A stretch of DNA of 64,000 bases from Sphingobacterium sp. R2 (GTDB lineage: Bacteria; Bacteroidota; Bacteroidia; Sphingobacteriales; Sphingobacteriaceae), in the NCBI RefSeq assembly GCF_040760075.1, contig NZ_CP142884.1, forward strand, positions 2,480,001 to 2,544,000, in the 5' to 3' direction. Below the pieces are notes generated by a model that was not told the origin of the DNA, did no database searches, and saw only the letters and a program-made list of their open reading frames with translations. This document shows, in pieces, positions 16,901 to 23,679 of the stretch. The number at the start of each line of letters is the position of its first letter. Position 1 is the first letter of the stretch. A program made the translations under genes and the position numbers.

Positions 16901-17376
16901 GTAACGACAACTTCCTGTAAGTTTTGCGCGCTCGATTCCAAACTGATATTGATCGCTAGTTTGTCTCTGTCGGTAATGGTGTAATCCACCAGTTCTTTGC
17001 TCTTAAAACCAATGGAAGATACGCTGATCTGGTAGCCCTGTCCAGCGGGAATCTGGTCCAGTGAAAAGGTTCCGTCTTGTCTGCTGGTTGTTGTTTTTTT
17101 CAATCCGCTCGTCACATTACGTAGGGTAACCGTTGCCGAGGGGATGGGCTTTCCTGTTTCATCTTTGATTACTCCGTTAATGGTGGCATTTTGTTGGGCG
17201 TTAGCAAGAAGATAGCTTGTTGACAAAAGCCCCATAACGCCAAGACGCAGTGCCCAGTTTACGTCGGCTTGAATGTTGGATCTCAACAATAGCATAGTCA
17301 GGATACTATGCTTGGAAGGTAAATAATTGTGCATAATTTGTGGGTTATGTGAGTGAATGTTATTCGGTTTGTACAT
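13978..17376 (-). CDS. SusC/RagA-family TonB-dependent receptor
   Basis: An outer-membrane importer of about 1,130 residues. After a signal peptide (hydrophobic core about 44-60, ending LLANAQQ) come a carboxypeptidase-regulatory-like beta-sandwich (about 66-150, NGVIKDETGKPIPSATVTLR), the LQEVVVTALGIKREKKALGY signature, the plug (VSRAASGAGGSSKVVIRGNN, LYVVDGVPIDN, NAAALYGQRGSNGVILITTK) and a 22-strand barrel to the C-terminal TFGINLTVGL. It works with the SusD-like lipoprotein and TonB energy. The first ATG overlaps the FecR stop by 17 bases; M15 (17334) is a possible alternative. Although the gene follows a sigma/FecR pair, I see no STN signalling domain before the beta-sandwich. Confidence 0.93.
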   Translation of the reverse strand: MYKPNNIHSHNPQIMHNYLPSKHSILTMLLLRSNIQADVNWALRLGVMGLLSTSYLLANAQQNATINGVIKDETGKPIPSATVTLRNVTSGLKKTTTSRQDGTFSLDQIPAGQGYQISVSSIGFKSKELVDYTITDRDKLAINISLESSAQNLQEVVVTALGIKREKKALGYTVAELKGDELTQGKETNVANALSGKVAGVQVSRAASGAGGSSKVVIRGNNSLIGNSQPLYVVDGVPIDNQNISSPNQSGGTDYGDGIGNINPEDIETMSVLKGPNAAALYGQRGSNGVILITTKSGKAGKTRFSYGTDFSLGNGLVLPDFQNVYGQGLNGTFTHFRKDDGTIVSMSEALKNGYSGMPKMSAGRDRTTRASWGAKMEGQTYEDAYGNILQLTPKPDTYSSFFQTEKQFVNNLSIDGGTDKVNYRFSFANTDVKGYIPTNTLKRNNFGLRTQAKITDKFHIDIKANYIAQKGQNRPTLADAADNPAYLFISQPRSLGNDIMAQYKWTAQEISRQLGFSGLTERLEKTYATNSSTANPFWTIHENHNEDRRDRIIGLLRLSYDFAPWLKVTATGGTDFYTDQRFRYRPINTYQSLNRKGDIREEVIRAREDNFDVLASSNFKLTDDIKLSANLGASHQSRYLRMTGNSGNQFIVPNLFVINNTTTNSYIFDLIESKINSAYLSGQFSYKDYWFVDFSARNDWSSTLSKENNSFFYPSVSSSLVLSDAFKWQSDALSFAKIRASWAQAGSSGNPYQLTGAYSLNQYTHGGIPMASYTEIIPDPNLKNELTTSIEAGADLRFLKNRLSFSFTYYQAKTKNQILDVPIAPSSLYVKNRINAGEISNRGIEFVLGATPIKSESGFEWNTTFNYNRNRNKVESLYPGVESFLLATDRGINVVAEVGKPFGQLIGTQFAWIKDEQGNRLIDPTTGLPLRTAGRVETDLGNAQPDWLGGFANTVKYKGFNLYALVDIRQGGVIFSQSNREQIIYGTSTKTLEGRDGTYIAEGMVGQKDGSGNWTSTGTKNSKQVAAQDYWNMVASDKEVMVSEEMINDMSYIAMREISLSYSFPKKLMPHKLVNSLKLGVYGRNLFYFQRKTDGFSPEASAFNVNNSSIGIESTSLPMMRTFGINLTVGL

Positions 17377-18385
17377 GAATGGTTATTTTATGCAGTGCTT
17401 GGATATCAGCTAGCATGTTGACGTATGCAGATGCTGTATTTTTATACGATCCACTATAGTATTTATCTCGTATATCTTTCGGTTCAACGCTTAGTTTAAG
17501 GCCATAATTATGACTGATGATGTGAAGTACATCTTGCAATGGGAGGTTTTTAAAGATCAGTTGTCCGCTAGTTTTTAAGAATGACCCCCTTTTGCTGGAT
17601 GGAGAAGTATTGACTCGGGTTTCGGCAATGATCTGTTGTAGCTTACGATCAATGCTGATTTCTTCGTTGGGTTGAAATTGTAGATGTAGGGCCTGTTTGT
17701 TTTCAGCATGCTGATTGCTTTTGACTTCAATACGGCCTTCATAGAGTTTTATTTTTGTAACTGCGCTACCTCCTTCTTCCACACTGAAAACAGTGCCAAG
17801 TGCGGTTGTTATCAAATCTGCCGTATGAACGTGAAAAGGCTTTGTCTTATCCTTTGCTACCGTAAATTTGGCTTTACCCTTTAATTGGATGTTACGTGCG
17901 CTAATGGATGTGAAATCTGAACTGAATTTTACTTCGGAATTGGGGTATAGATCGATCGTAGAACCGTCTGGAACGGAAACTTGTTGAATGGTATTACCTG
18001 AATTGATATAATATAAATTACTTGGTTGCTCCTGTGATGTGGGCTGGACTTTCTTTGCGCTACGGTATGTGGTGGTATGTTTAGTAGAGTCGATTTGGAT
18101 TAATCCCAGCCAAGCTCCGATTCCGATGAAGAAGATAATAGCCGCATATTTTAACCAGCCCAAACGATTCTTATTTTTTTGCCCTATTTGTTGGAAAATA
18201 TGCGCTTTTATTTCCTTTTGGTTTTTAAAATCCGAATCCATCTCATATCCTTGCCATTCCGTTTCCGGCATAAAATCCTCCCAATAAAACTCGTTATTGG
18301 CCAGCGCATTTTCTACTGCGGCAATTTCTTCCGCACTGGCTTTACCGCTTAGGTATTTGTCGATGAGTGTTTTTGTAATCTTCAT
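17360..18385 (-). CDS. FecR-type anti-sigma factor
   Basis: A 341-residue inner-membrane regulator. The cytoplasmic N-terminus (about 1-78, LIDKYLSGKASAEEIAAVEN) would hold the ECF sigma factor; one membrane span follows at about 79-98 (LKYAAIIFFIGIGAWLGLI), then the periplasmic FecR domain (VSVPDGSTIDLYPNSEVKFS, GKAKFTVAKDKTKPFHVHTA, TALGTVFSVEE) and the C-terminal DUF4974-type domain (LIFKNLPLQDVLHIISHNYG, about 275-341). Signals from an outer-membrane transporter normally release the sigma. It sits 42 bases after the sigma gene and overlaps the SusC gene by 17 bases, so the four genes form one operon. Confidence 0.92.
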   Translation of the reverse strand: MKITKTLIDKYLSGKASAEEIAAVENALANNEFYWEDFMPETEWQGYEMDSDFKNQKEIKAHIFQQIGQKNKNRLGWLKYAAIIFFIGIGAWLGLIQIDSTKHTTTYRSAKKVQPTSQEQPSNLYYINSGNTIQQVSVPDGSTIDLYPNSEVKFSSDFTSISARNIQLKGKAKFTVAKDKTKPFHVHTADLITTALGTVFSVEEGGSAVTKIKLYEGRIEVKSNQHAENKQALHLQFQPNEEISIDRKLQQIIAETRVNTSPSSKRGSFLKTSGQLIFKNLPLQDVLHIISHNYGLKLSVEPKDIRDKYYSGSYKNTASAYVNMLADIQALHKITIHVQTE

Positions 18386-18427
18386 GTATAAAGATTACGA
18401 TCGAAAATGAGCTAGCCCCCAAAGAAA

Positions 18428-18958
18428 TTAAAAAATAATTTGCACCAGCATACTGAACAGTAAAGCCTTTCGAATGGTTTTTAGTGCTAGTGTCAGTTGG
18501 TTCTCCACAGTTTTCGTCGATATGGTCAGCTTGTTCGCAATTTCCTTATGCGAAAGATTAGAAAACCGGCTTAACATAAAAATCTCCTTGCGTTTCTCCG
18601 GTAGTTTATCAACAATTTCATGAAGTGTGGATGTAAGCTGTTTGGCATAAAAATCATCCTGAGGGCTATGGCGCAACACTAAAGTCTGATCGTGATCCAG
18701 AAGTTTCTTTCGGTTATACTCTGCCTTGACCAGATCGATCACCACTGTTCGGGTGATACAGAAAATCTGGGATTCTATGGTGGCATCGATCGTTTTATCT
18801 CGCATATTTTTCCAGAGCTTGATAAATACACGTTGTACAGTTTCTTCCGCTAGATAAGAAGATTTGGTTTTATGGACGGCATATTGGTATACTTTGGAAC
18901 TCCATAAGTCAAAGTAATCTTCAAATCTTCGGACATTAAGCGCATGATTGATTTCCAT
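18428..18958 (-). CDS. ECF-type RNA polymerase sigma factor
   Basis: A 176-residue ECF sigma factor of the Bacteroidota FecI-like group. Region 2 runs from about 12 to 80 (YFDLWSSKVYQYAVHKTKSS, AEETVQRVFIKLWKN, the -10-recognition part) and region 4 from about 115 to 165 (LPEKRKEIFMLSRFSNLSHK with EIANKLTISTKTVENQLTLA). It would direct RNA polymerase to the promoter of the SusC/SusD genes when released by the FecR protein encoded next to it. The gene is first in the leftward operon sigma-FecR-SusC-SusD. Confidence 0.93.
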   Translation of the reverse strand: MEINHALNVRRFEDYFDLWSSKVYQYAVHKTKSSYLAEETVQRVFIKLWKNMRDKTIDATIESQIFCITRTVVIDLVKAEYNRKKLLDHDQTLVLRHSPQDDFYAKQLTSTLHEIVDKLPEKRKEIFMLSRFSNLSHKEIANKLTISTKTVENQLTLALKTIRKALLFSMLVQIIF

Positions 18959-19283
18959 AGTGTAGGCTTGGGATAAATGAATTTAGCGATAATGGGCTTT
19001 CGATCCAAGTTTTTTCAGAAATATTTTGCCGGCGATCTTACCTTTTAAAACTGAAAACTACTGATAACCTAAAGTTTACAAAATCGTGCGTCATTGTATC
19101 TATGAGTAAGATGTTATGCCAGCTAAACTTGTCTTAAAAATGATATAAATACTCTAATACGGTATTTATACCTCTTATTAGGAATTTGATACGGATGTTG
19201 AGGATGCGAAAGTGGGATGGCATAAAGTTTGAATTTTACCCTGTTATAATAAAATAGAATATTTACAATAACACATTTGACGT
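18959..19283. other. Divergent intergenic region
   Basis: About 325 bases between the sigma gene (leftward) and a small lipoprotein gene (rightward). Both promoters must lie here, but I see no clear TTTG/TAnnTTTG pair. A 60-codon frame on the minus strand (19123-19305) has no protein-like features. Confidence 0.5.
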
Positions 19284-19679
19284 ATGAAAAAATTAATTCA
19301 AACATTGGGACTAGGTATGCTTATTTTAACTGTATTAGTGGGTTTTACGGCATGTAGCAAAGATGATGATCCGGCAGACAATGATCTTTTTATTGGGAAA
19401 TACGAAGGTACAATCTCTTTTGATGATTTAAACAACAATGATAATGATGTTGCAGCGGCAGAAGGGACAGTTACGGTAACAAAAGCCGGCGATACCTATA
19501 ATTTTGCTTTCGGAAATGGTATTCCTAATCTTAATGGGGTAGATTTTGAGAAAAAGAATAATGTCTTAATCAATATTGGTTCGGCTGGTACGGGAGTTAT
19601 TCGTATTGATGCTGGAAAATTAACAATTGGCTACACAAAAGACGGAAAAGCTTGGACCGCTAATTGTAACCGAAAATAA
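19284..19679 (+). CDS. Small exported lipoprotein of unknown function
   Basis: A 131-residue lipoprotein: signal peptide with lipobox GFTAC (Cys at about 24) followed by SKDDDPADND, the acidic stretch common after the acyl-Cys in Bacteroidota lipoproteins. The mature part is glycine- and asparagine-rich with short beta strands (IGKYEGTISFDDLNNND, GTVTVTKAGDTYNFAF, GVIRIDAGKLTIGYTKDGK), suggesting a small calycin-like or META-like beta-barrel. No family is recognised. It precedes the CsbD-like gene by 107 bases and may share its transcript, which ends at the terminator at 19995-20034. Confidence 0.75.
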   Translation: MKKLIQTLGLGMLILTVLVGFTACSKDDDPADNDLFIGKYEGTISFDDLNNNDNDVAAAEGTVTVTKAGDTYNFAFGNGIPNLNGVDFEKKNNVLINIGSAGTGVIRIDAGKLTIGYTKDGKAWTANCNRK

Positions 19680-19786
19680 TAATAGCAAGACAAAGAAGTG
19701 CTGGTATAACGATTAAGATTAAAAAAAATCAAAACGATTATTTGATTATAACTGTTCTATTAATAACTAATGAAAGGAGAATAATT

Positions 19787-19972
19787 ATGAGTGATTTAAC
19801 ATGGAAAGGCCGTTGGAATGAGATCAAAGGCAAGGTAAAACAACAATACGCAGACCTTACAGATGATGATCTGATGTATGCAGAAGGCAAAGAAGACGAG
19901 TTATTAGGTAAGCTTCAAAAGAAGACCGGAAAAACACAAGACGAAGTCAATACTTGGTTAAATGACTTATAG
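19787..19972 (+). CDS. CsbD-family stress-response protein
   Basis: A 61-residue CsbD-like protein. The family signature MSDLTWKGRWNEIKGKVKQQ, then YADLTDDDLMYAEGKEDELL and GKLQKKTGKTQDEV is complete. CsbD proteins are small, highly charged and induced by general stress; the molecular function is unknown. The start at 19787 is fixed by the family and by an unusually strong Shine-Dalgarno for this phylum, AAAGGAG, 8 bases before the ATG; the longer frame from 19742 is not credible. A strong terminator follows within 25 bases. Confidence 0.92.
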   Translation: MSDLTWKGRWNEIKGKVKQQYADLTDDDLMYAEGKEDELLGKLQKKTGKTQDEVNTWLNDL

Positions 19973-19994
19973 GGTTAATATTGTGTAATAGTAA

Positions 19995-20034
19995 AATTCC
20001 CCACAGATGTAGAATCTGTTGGGGAATTTTTTTT
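19995..20034 (+). terminator. Rho-independent terminator of the CsbD gene
   Basis: AATTCCCCACAGAT (19995-20008) pairs with ATCTGTTGGGGAATT (20014-20028), followed by a T run to 20034. It also faces the convergent DUF5777-like gene. Confidence 0.9.
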
Positions 20035-20140
20035 ATGCTCATTAAGACAGGTAGAAGCTTATCTGTTTTTTAGCTTTTTAATTTTTAATTTACCGAGCGT
20101 ATTATTGTTTTTAATGGTTTTTAATTCAGGTTTTTAACTG

Positions 20141-21070
20141 TCATTTTTTATTGAAGTTGAAACGTCTAGCGATGCTGAATCCCCAGCGGAATTGTCCCTT
20201 AGCCCAAGAGCTATTTGTTTCGCTGATAAACTGAGATTCTTGAATTGCCGTCGCATTTGTGAAATTTAGATGGAATATATGTCCACCAGTATCCATTTCA
20301 ATACCTATCCCTAAGGCATTATAGTAACGCTGCCCACTTAAATCTTCACGGTATTTTTTATTTGATGATTTTCGGAAAGGTAATGTATAGTCCGCCACTA
20401 ATGCGACCCGATTGCTGACTTTCGCCCGTCCACCAATTCCAAGTGCAAACAAATCATTTTGATCATTATGTGCGGTATAGTTGCGGTGAAGATAGGACGG
20501 TACCAAAACGAGCGATAGATTTGAACTGAATTTTCGAGCAATAATGAGTTGCGTTACATAACTTAATCGGTCACTGAAGGTATCAAAGCTTGCAGCCGAA
20601 GCTTTATCAGTACTTGCCTCCATTGCAGATAGGGTAGTGCTTGCAAAAAGAGCTACGGAAATAGGGACACTATTATCTACTGTTTGGTCGATAAATCGGT
20701 ATTTCAGATTGCCCTCAAAGAGTTGTCTAACGTCGGTCGCACCCTTCGCGCGGGCAATTCCGATATTTAGATTATCTAAGAGGCCATAATCAAATCCTAT
20801 ACGGATGTCTGTAGAATTATCCAGACCAAAGAAATTTTTCCCACCGCCTGCACTGCCCGCGATATCACCAAAACGGTGATCTACTCGAAAGTCCATCTCA
20901 TTTCGATGAATAGTCTCTGTAGTTTTAAGATTGATCAGGTTGCCGGATTTAAAGGTTGCTGTGACCTTTTCATTTTTCGGTGTATCGATATGAATCAATT
21001 TCTCAAGGTCTTCCTGGGCATATGATGTTGCAGAAGTTAAGCACAAGAGTATAAGTAGCGTTTTTTTCAT
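20141..21070 (-). CDS. DUF5777-like beta-barrel protein
   Basis: A 309-residue secreted protein: signal peptide ending TSYAQ at about 20, then a series of amphipathic beta strands ending in aromatic residues (NEMDFRVDHRFGDIAGS, TDIRIGFDYGLLDNLNIGIA, RLSYVTQLIIARKFSSNLSL, FRWGFSIARRFNF), typical of outer-membrane barrels of the DUF5777 group. These occur next to YceI and c-type cytochrome genes in Bacteroidota, and the biochemical role is unknown. The ATG at 21070 gives a clean signal peptide; the frame from 21112 overlaps the YceI gene and adds unrelated residues. Last gene of the leftward four-gene cluster. Confidence 0.8.
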   Translation of the reverse strand: MKKTLLILLCLTSATSYAQEDLEKLIHIDTPKNEKVTATFKSGNLINLKTTETIHRNEMDFRVDHRFGDIAGSAGGGKNFFGLDNSTDIRIGFDYGLLDNLNIGIARAKGATDVRQLFEGNLKYRFIDQTVDNSVPISVALFASTTLSAMEASTDKASAASFDTFSDRLSYVTQLIIARKFSSNLSLVLVPSYLHRNYTAHNDQNDLFALGIGGRAKVSNRVALVADYTLPFRKSSNKKYREDLSGQRYYNALGIGIEMDTGGHIFHLNFTNATAIQESQFISETNSSWAKGQFRWGFSIARRFNFNKK

Positions 21071-21089
21071 TTGAAATGCAATCGAATTT

Positions 21090-21641
21090 TTAGGGTTTGT
21101 AGGTCGCATCAATGGTTATTTTGACGACTTCAGCAATCTTTTTTCCAACGATCGATGGAATTGTTATTTTGTGATCTGCAAGTCTTACTTGAAAATTTGA
21201 AATAGCCCTTATTGTTCCATTTTTTACGGTACACTCGACCTTTGTGCTGTAGGATTTGGTAACTCCATGAACCTGAAGTGTTCCTGTTACGTTAAGCGTA
21301 TAATTACCGTCTTTTGTTAATTTGTCCGCATTTTCGACTTTGCCTTTAAATTCTGATAGGGGATATTTGTCACTTTCCATGTAGTTTTCATTGAAATGCT
21401 CCTGCATCAGCTTTTTGTCAAATTGAAAAGATGTATTTTTTACTCTAAAAATGATGTCTCCGGTTTGAAGGTTTATAGCCGAAGCGCCTAATGTACTTTT
21501 AGCTTCAATGTTCTCTAAAGGGGCGCTACTAAAAAAGGTAATGCTGTTTTCTTTTGAAACAAGGTAGGTCTTTTGTTGAGCAAATGTCCCCACGCTGATA
21601 AGCATCATGAAGAGCACCATGTAAATGTTAATTTTTTTCAT
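21090..21641 (-). CDS. YceI-family periplasmic protein
   Basis: A 183-residue YceI-like protein: signal peptide ending at about residue 21 (VGTFAQQ), then the lipocalin-like YceI barrel that binds polyisoprenoids. Family landmarks are SKENSITFFSSAPLENIEAK, LMQEHFNENYMESDKYPLSE with FKGK, the TLQVHGVTKSYSTKV strand and ATYKP at the end. YceI proteins bind ubiquinone-like lipids or isoprenoids and often sit with redox proteins. It follows the cytochrome gene by 10 bases and precedes the barrel gene by 19 bases, so all are co-transcribed. Confidence 0.9.
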   Translation of the reverse strand: MKKINIYMVLFMMLISVGTFAQQKTYLVSKENSITFFSSAPLENIEAKSTLGASAINLQTGDIIFRVKNTSFQFDKKLMQEHFNENYMESDKYPLSEFKGKVENADKLTKDGNYTLNVTGTLQVHGVTKSYSTKVECTVKNGTIRAISNFQVRLADHKITIPSIVGKKIAEVVKITIDATYKP

Positions 21642-21651
21642 ATTGATATCA

Positions 21652-22059
21652 TTAATTTTCAGGTGAATTTCTCTTTATCCATGCATCAAGCAGTTCTATT
21701 TCTTTTGCAGTTAGCGCCCCGCCTATCGGCATGGATTTGGTGACCAGTACAGCGTTGTTAATTCTTGCGATGTTGTCTTTTACGGAAGTATAGCCATTAA
21801 ATGTCCATCGTCCGCTAGCCGAACGTCCTGTTCCGTGGCATGAACTACATTTGCTTTCGAAAAGAGCTTTAGAAAAATTCGTATACGATACATTCTCGGC
21901 TGTCACCGTTTCAGTACCGTTATCTGGATTGGTCGTAAGTTCCTGCGCCTGCTTTTTCGTACAGGCGGAGAAAGTGAGAGCCGATATGGTTAAGAGCGAA
22001 ATGACGAAGTGATGATATGCTATGAGGCAAGGAATTGCTGTTTTGTGTGTTTTTGCCAT
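21652..22059 (-). CDS. Mono-haem c-type cytochrome lipoprotein
   Basis: A 135-residue exported protein: hydrophobic signal with lipobox TFSAC (Cys33), a flexible Asn/Thr-rich linker, then one cytochrome c domain. The haem motif CSSCH is at 71-75 and the probable axial Met is M110 in VTKSMPIGGALTAKEIELL. The C-terminal AWIKR helix is typical of the cytochrome-c fold. It is likely an envelope electron carrier attached to a membrane by its lipid. The upstream repeat lipoprotein gene ends 23 bases before this start. Confidence 0.88.
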   Translation of the reverse strand: MAKTHKTAIPCLIAYHHFVISLLTISALTFSACTKKQAQELTTNPDNGTETVTAENVSYTNFSKALFESKCSSCHGTGRSASGRWTFNGYTSVKDNIARINNAVLVTKSMPIGGALTAKEIELLDAWIKRNSPEN

Positions 22060-22082
22060 ATGTTTGAATCGTTAGTATAGAT

Positions 22083-22937
22083 TTAGTTTGCAGGAGCAAC
22101 GGTTGTATCGTCATTTACGATCGGCCAAACACCAACACGTGGGAAACTTATTCCTTTATTGTCTCCATGTTGTATATCCTGACCGAAGTAATATAAGGGC
22201 CATCCTTTGAAAGTCAACTGTTTCTTTCCATAGACGCTAATTACGGCGATATCAGTTGTACGAATAAGCGAAGGAAGGGCTCCTGTTTCTTTTTGAAAAA
22301 TTGGCCAGATCGGATCATTGCTGAAATCTGCGGCAGTATAATTGTTTTTATTAAATTTATCAGGCTTAAAGGCATACAGTGTTCTACCTGTATCATCTGT
22401 TAGATACATTGTTTTTGCTATTCCTTCGGTATAATCACCTAAATAGTTTTTACCGTCGTGTCCGATGAGTTGGGCATTGGCAACCATAAGTAAATAGTCG
22501 GGTTTGGCTACATACCATATTTTATTTATAGCATCCCCTTTCACCTGACCAGATTGACCATCGCCTGCATAGTAATAAAGCGGCCAGCCTTTAAATGTAC
22601 TTTGCTTGGAACCATCTTCGCGTGTGATTTCACCCATCAGGCTTTTATCAATTTTTACATCCGTACTTGTTTCGTTACTGTGGTAAACTGGCCAAGTTGC
22701 CAAACAATTGCCATTACAGGTAGAGATTCCTTTTGTATCATTGGAGAAAAAGTACAGTGTTCTACTGTTTGCATCGGTCAGGATATTACCAAACTGGGTA
22801 TTGGCAGATATTTGTATACCCCTATTTTTATTTTCTACATTGTCAGGAGCTGCATCGTTTTTTGAACATGCAGAAAACATTGTTAAGGTCAATAGACCGA
22901 GAAAGACTAGCTTTACGTGTTTTTTTGTTACTTTCAT
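22083..22937 (-). CDS. Lipoprotein with secreted repeats (COG4315-like)
   Basis: A 284-residue lipoprotein, lipobox MFSAC near residue 24. The body holds diverged copies of the secreted repeat of unknown function found in COG4315-type lipoproteins: FGNILTDANSRTLYFFSNDT, STCNGNCLATWPVYHS and FKGWPLYYYAGD form one unit, and KTMYLTDDTGRTLYAFKPDK, PIWPIFQKE and FKGWPLYYFGQD another. The role of these repeats is unknown, though they are often near cytochromes and YceI, as here. The ATG at 22937 is chosen because it gives an ideal signal peptide; the longer frame to 23081 is not protein-like. First gene of the leftward redox cluster. Confidence 0.85.
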   Translation of the reverse strand: MKVTKKHVKLVFLGLLTLTMFSACSKNDAAPDNVENKNRGIQISANTQFGNILTDANSRTLYFFSNDTKGISTCNGNCLATWPVYHSNETSTDVKIDKSLMGEITREDGSKQSTFKGWPLYYYAGDGQSGQVKGDAINKIWYVAKPDYLLMVANAQLIGHDGKNYLGDYTEGIAKTMYLTDDTGRTLYAFKPDKFNKNNYTAADFSNDPIWPIFQKETGALPSLIRTTDIAVISVYGKKQLTFKGWPLYYFGQDIQHGDNKGISFPRVGVWPIVNDDTTVAPAN

Positions 22938-22985
22938 ATGAGTGCCTTTTTTTAAATAATCTGTTGATATTACGATCATTTCAAA

Positions 22986-23041
22986 AGAAAGGTTGCTTTG
23001 AAATTGATTCAAAAAAAATATTTTTTGCAGGCAACCTTTCT
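22986..23041. promoter_or_regulatory. Inverted repeat in the divergent promoter region
   Basis: AGAAAGGTTGC (22986-22996) and GCAACCTTTCT (23031-23041) are perfect 11-base complements around a 34-base A/T-rich loop, between the redox cluster and the divergent ECF sigma gene. It could be a shared operator or a cruciform. Confidence 0.5.
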
Positions 23042-23100
23042 TATAATCCGTTCGTATTAGACTTAATACTATATTTATCAAAAGAAAGAAGCAATATCGA

Positions 23101-23679
23101 GTGGCGATAACAGAAGTTGACGAAAAATCTATCCATATTATTAAAGGATGTATTGATGAGGACCGGAGAGCTCAGAAAGATCTTTATACCATTTACTATG
23201 CGATGTCTTTAGGTATATGTCTGCGCTACGCTAATAACAGAGAAGATGCACTAAGTATTTTAAATGAAGGTTTTTTTAAGGTTTTTAAAAATATTGGTAA
23301 ATATGATTTTCAGAAGCCTTTTTCCATATGGATCAAAAAAATCATGACGAATACTGCAATTGATTTTTACCGCGCAAAGATTAAACAGGGCTTCCTACTT
23401 GATGTATCCTTGTATGAGCACGCTATTGTGGAAGATGATAGCATTACTCAAAAGTTAAACTATGAAGACCTATTGGCGATGGTACAGCAGCTTCCACCGG
23501 CGTACAGAACGGTGTTCAACCTCTACGCAATAGATGGTTATGGACATGAGGAAATTAGTGGCATGCTGGGTATTGCTATTGGAACATCAAAATCTAATTT
23601 ACATAAAGCACGCGGGCGACTTGTACAAATAATGGAAGTTCAAGGGGTAAAATTTGGTAAAACTCAAAAGAAAGCATGA
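23101..23679 (+). CDS. ECF-type RNA polymerase sigma factor
   Basis: A 192-residue sigma factor with region 2 (about 20-95: LYTIYYAMSLGICLRYANNR, EGFFKVFKNIGKYDFQKPFS) and region 4 (about 125-175: LPPAYRTVFNLYAIDGYGHE, then EISGMLGIAIGTSKSNLHKA). The start is a GTG at 23101; no in-frame ATG lies upstream near it and the family N-terminus begins here. Its partner gene overlaps its stop (ATGA). It may control its own operon and, by position, the divergent redox cluster; the latter is inference. Confidence 0.88.
   Translation: MAITEVDEKSIHIIKGCIDEDRRAQKDLYTIYYAMSLGICLRYANNREDALSILNEGFFKVFKNIGKYDFQKPFSIWIKKIMTNTAIDFYRAKIKQGFLLDVSLYEHAIVEDDSITQKLNYEDLLAMVQQLPPAYRTVFNLYAIDGYGHEEISGMLGIAIGTSKSNLHKARGRLVQIMEVQGVKFGKTQKKA

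Noticed and set aside
19123..19305. 60-codon minus-strand frame in the sigma/lipoprotein spacer
   Set aside because: No start context, no family, AT-rich composition and overlap with the start of a convincing lipoprotein gene.
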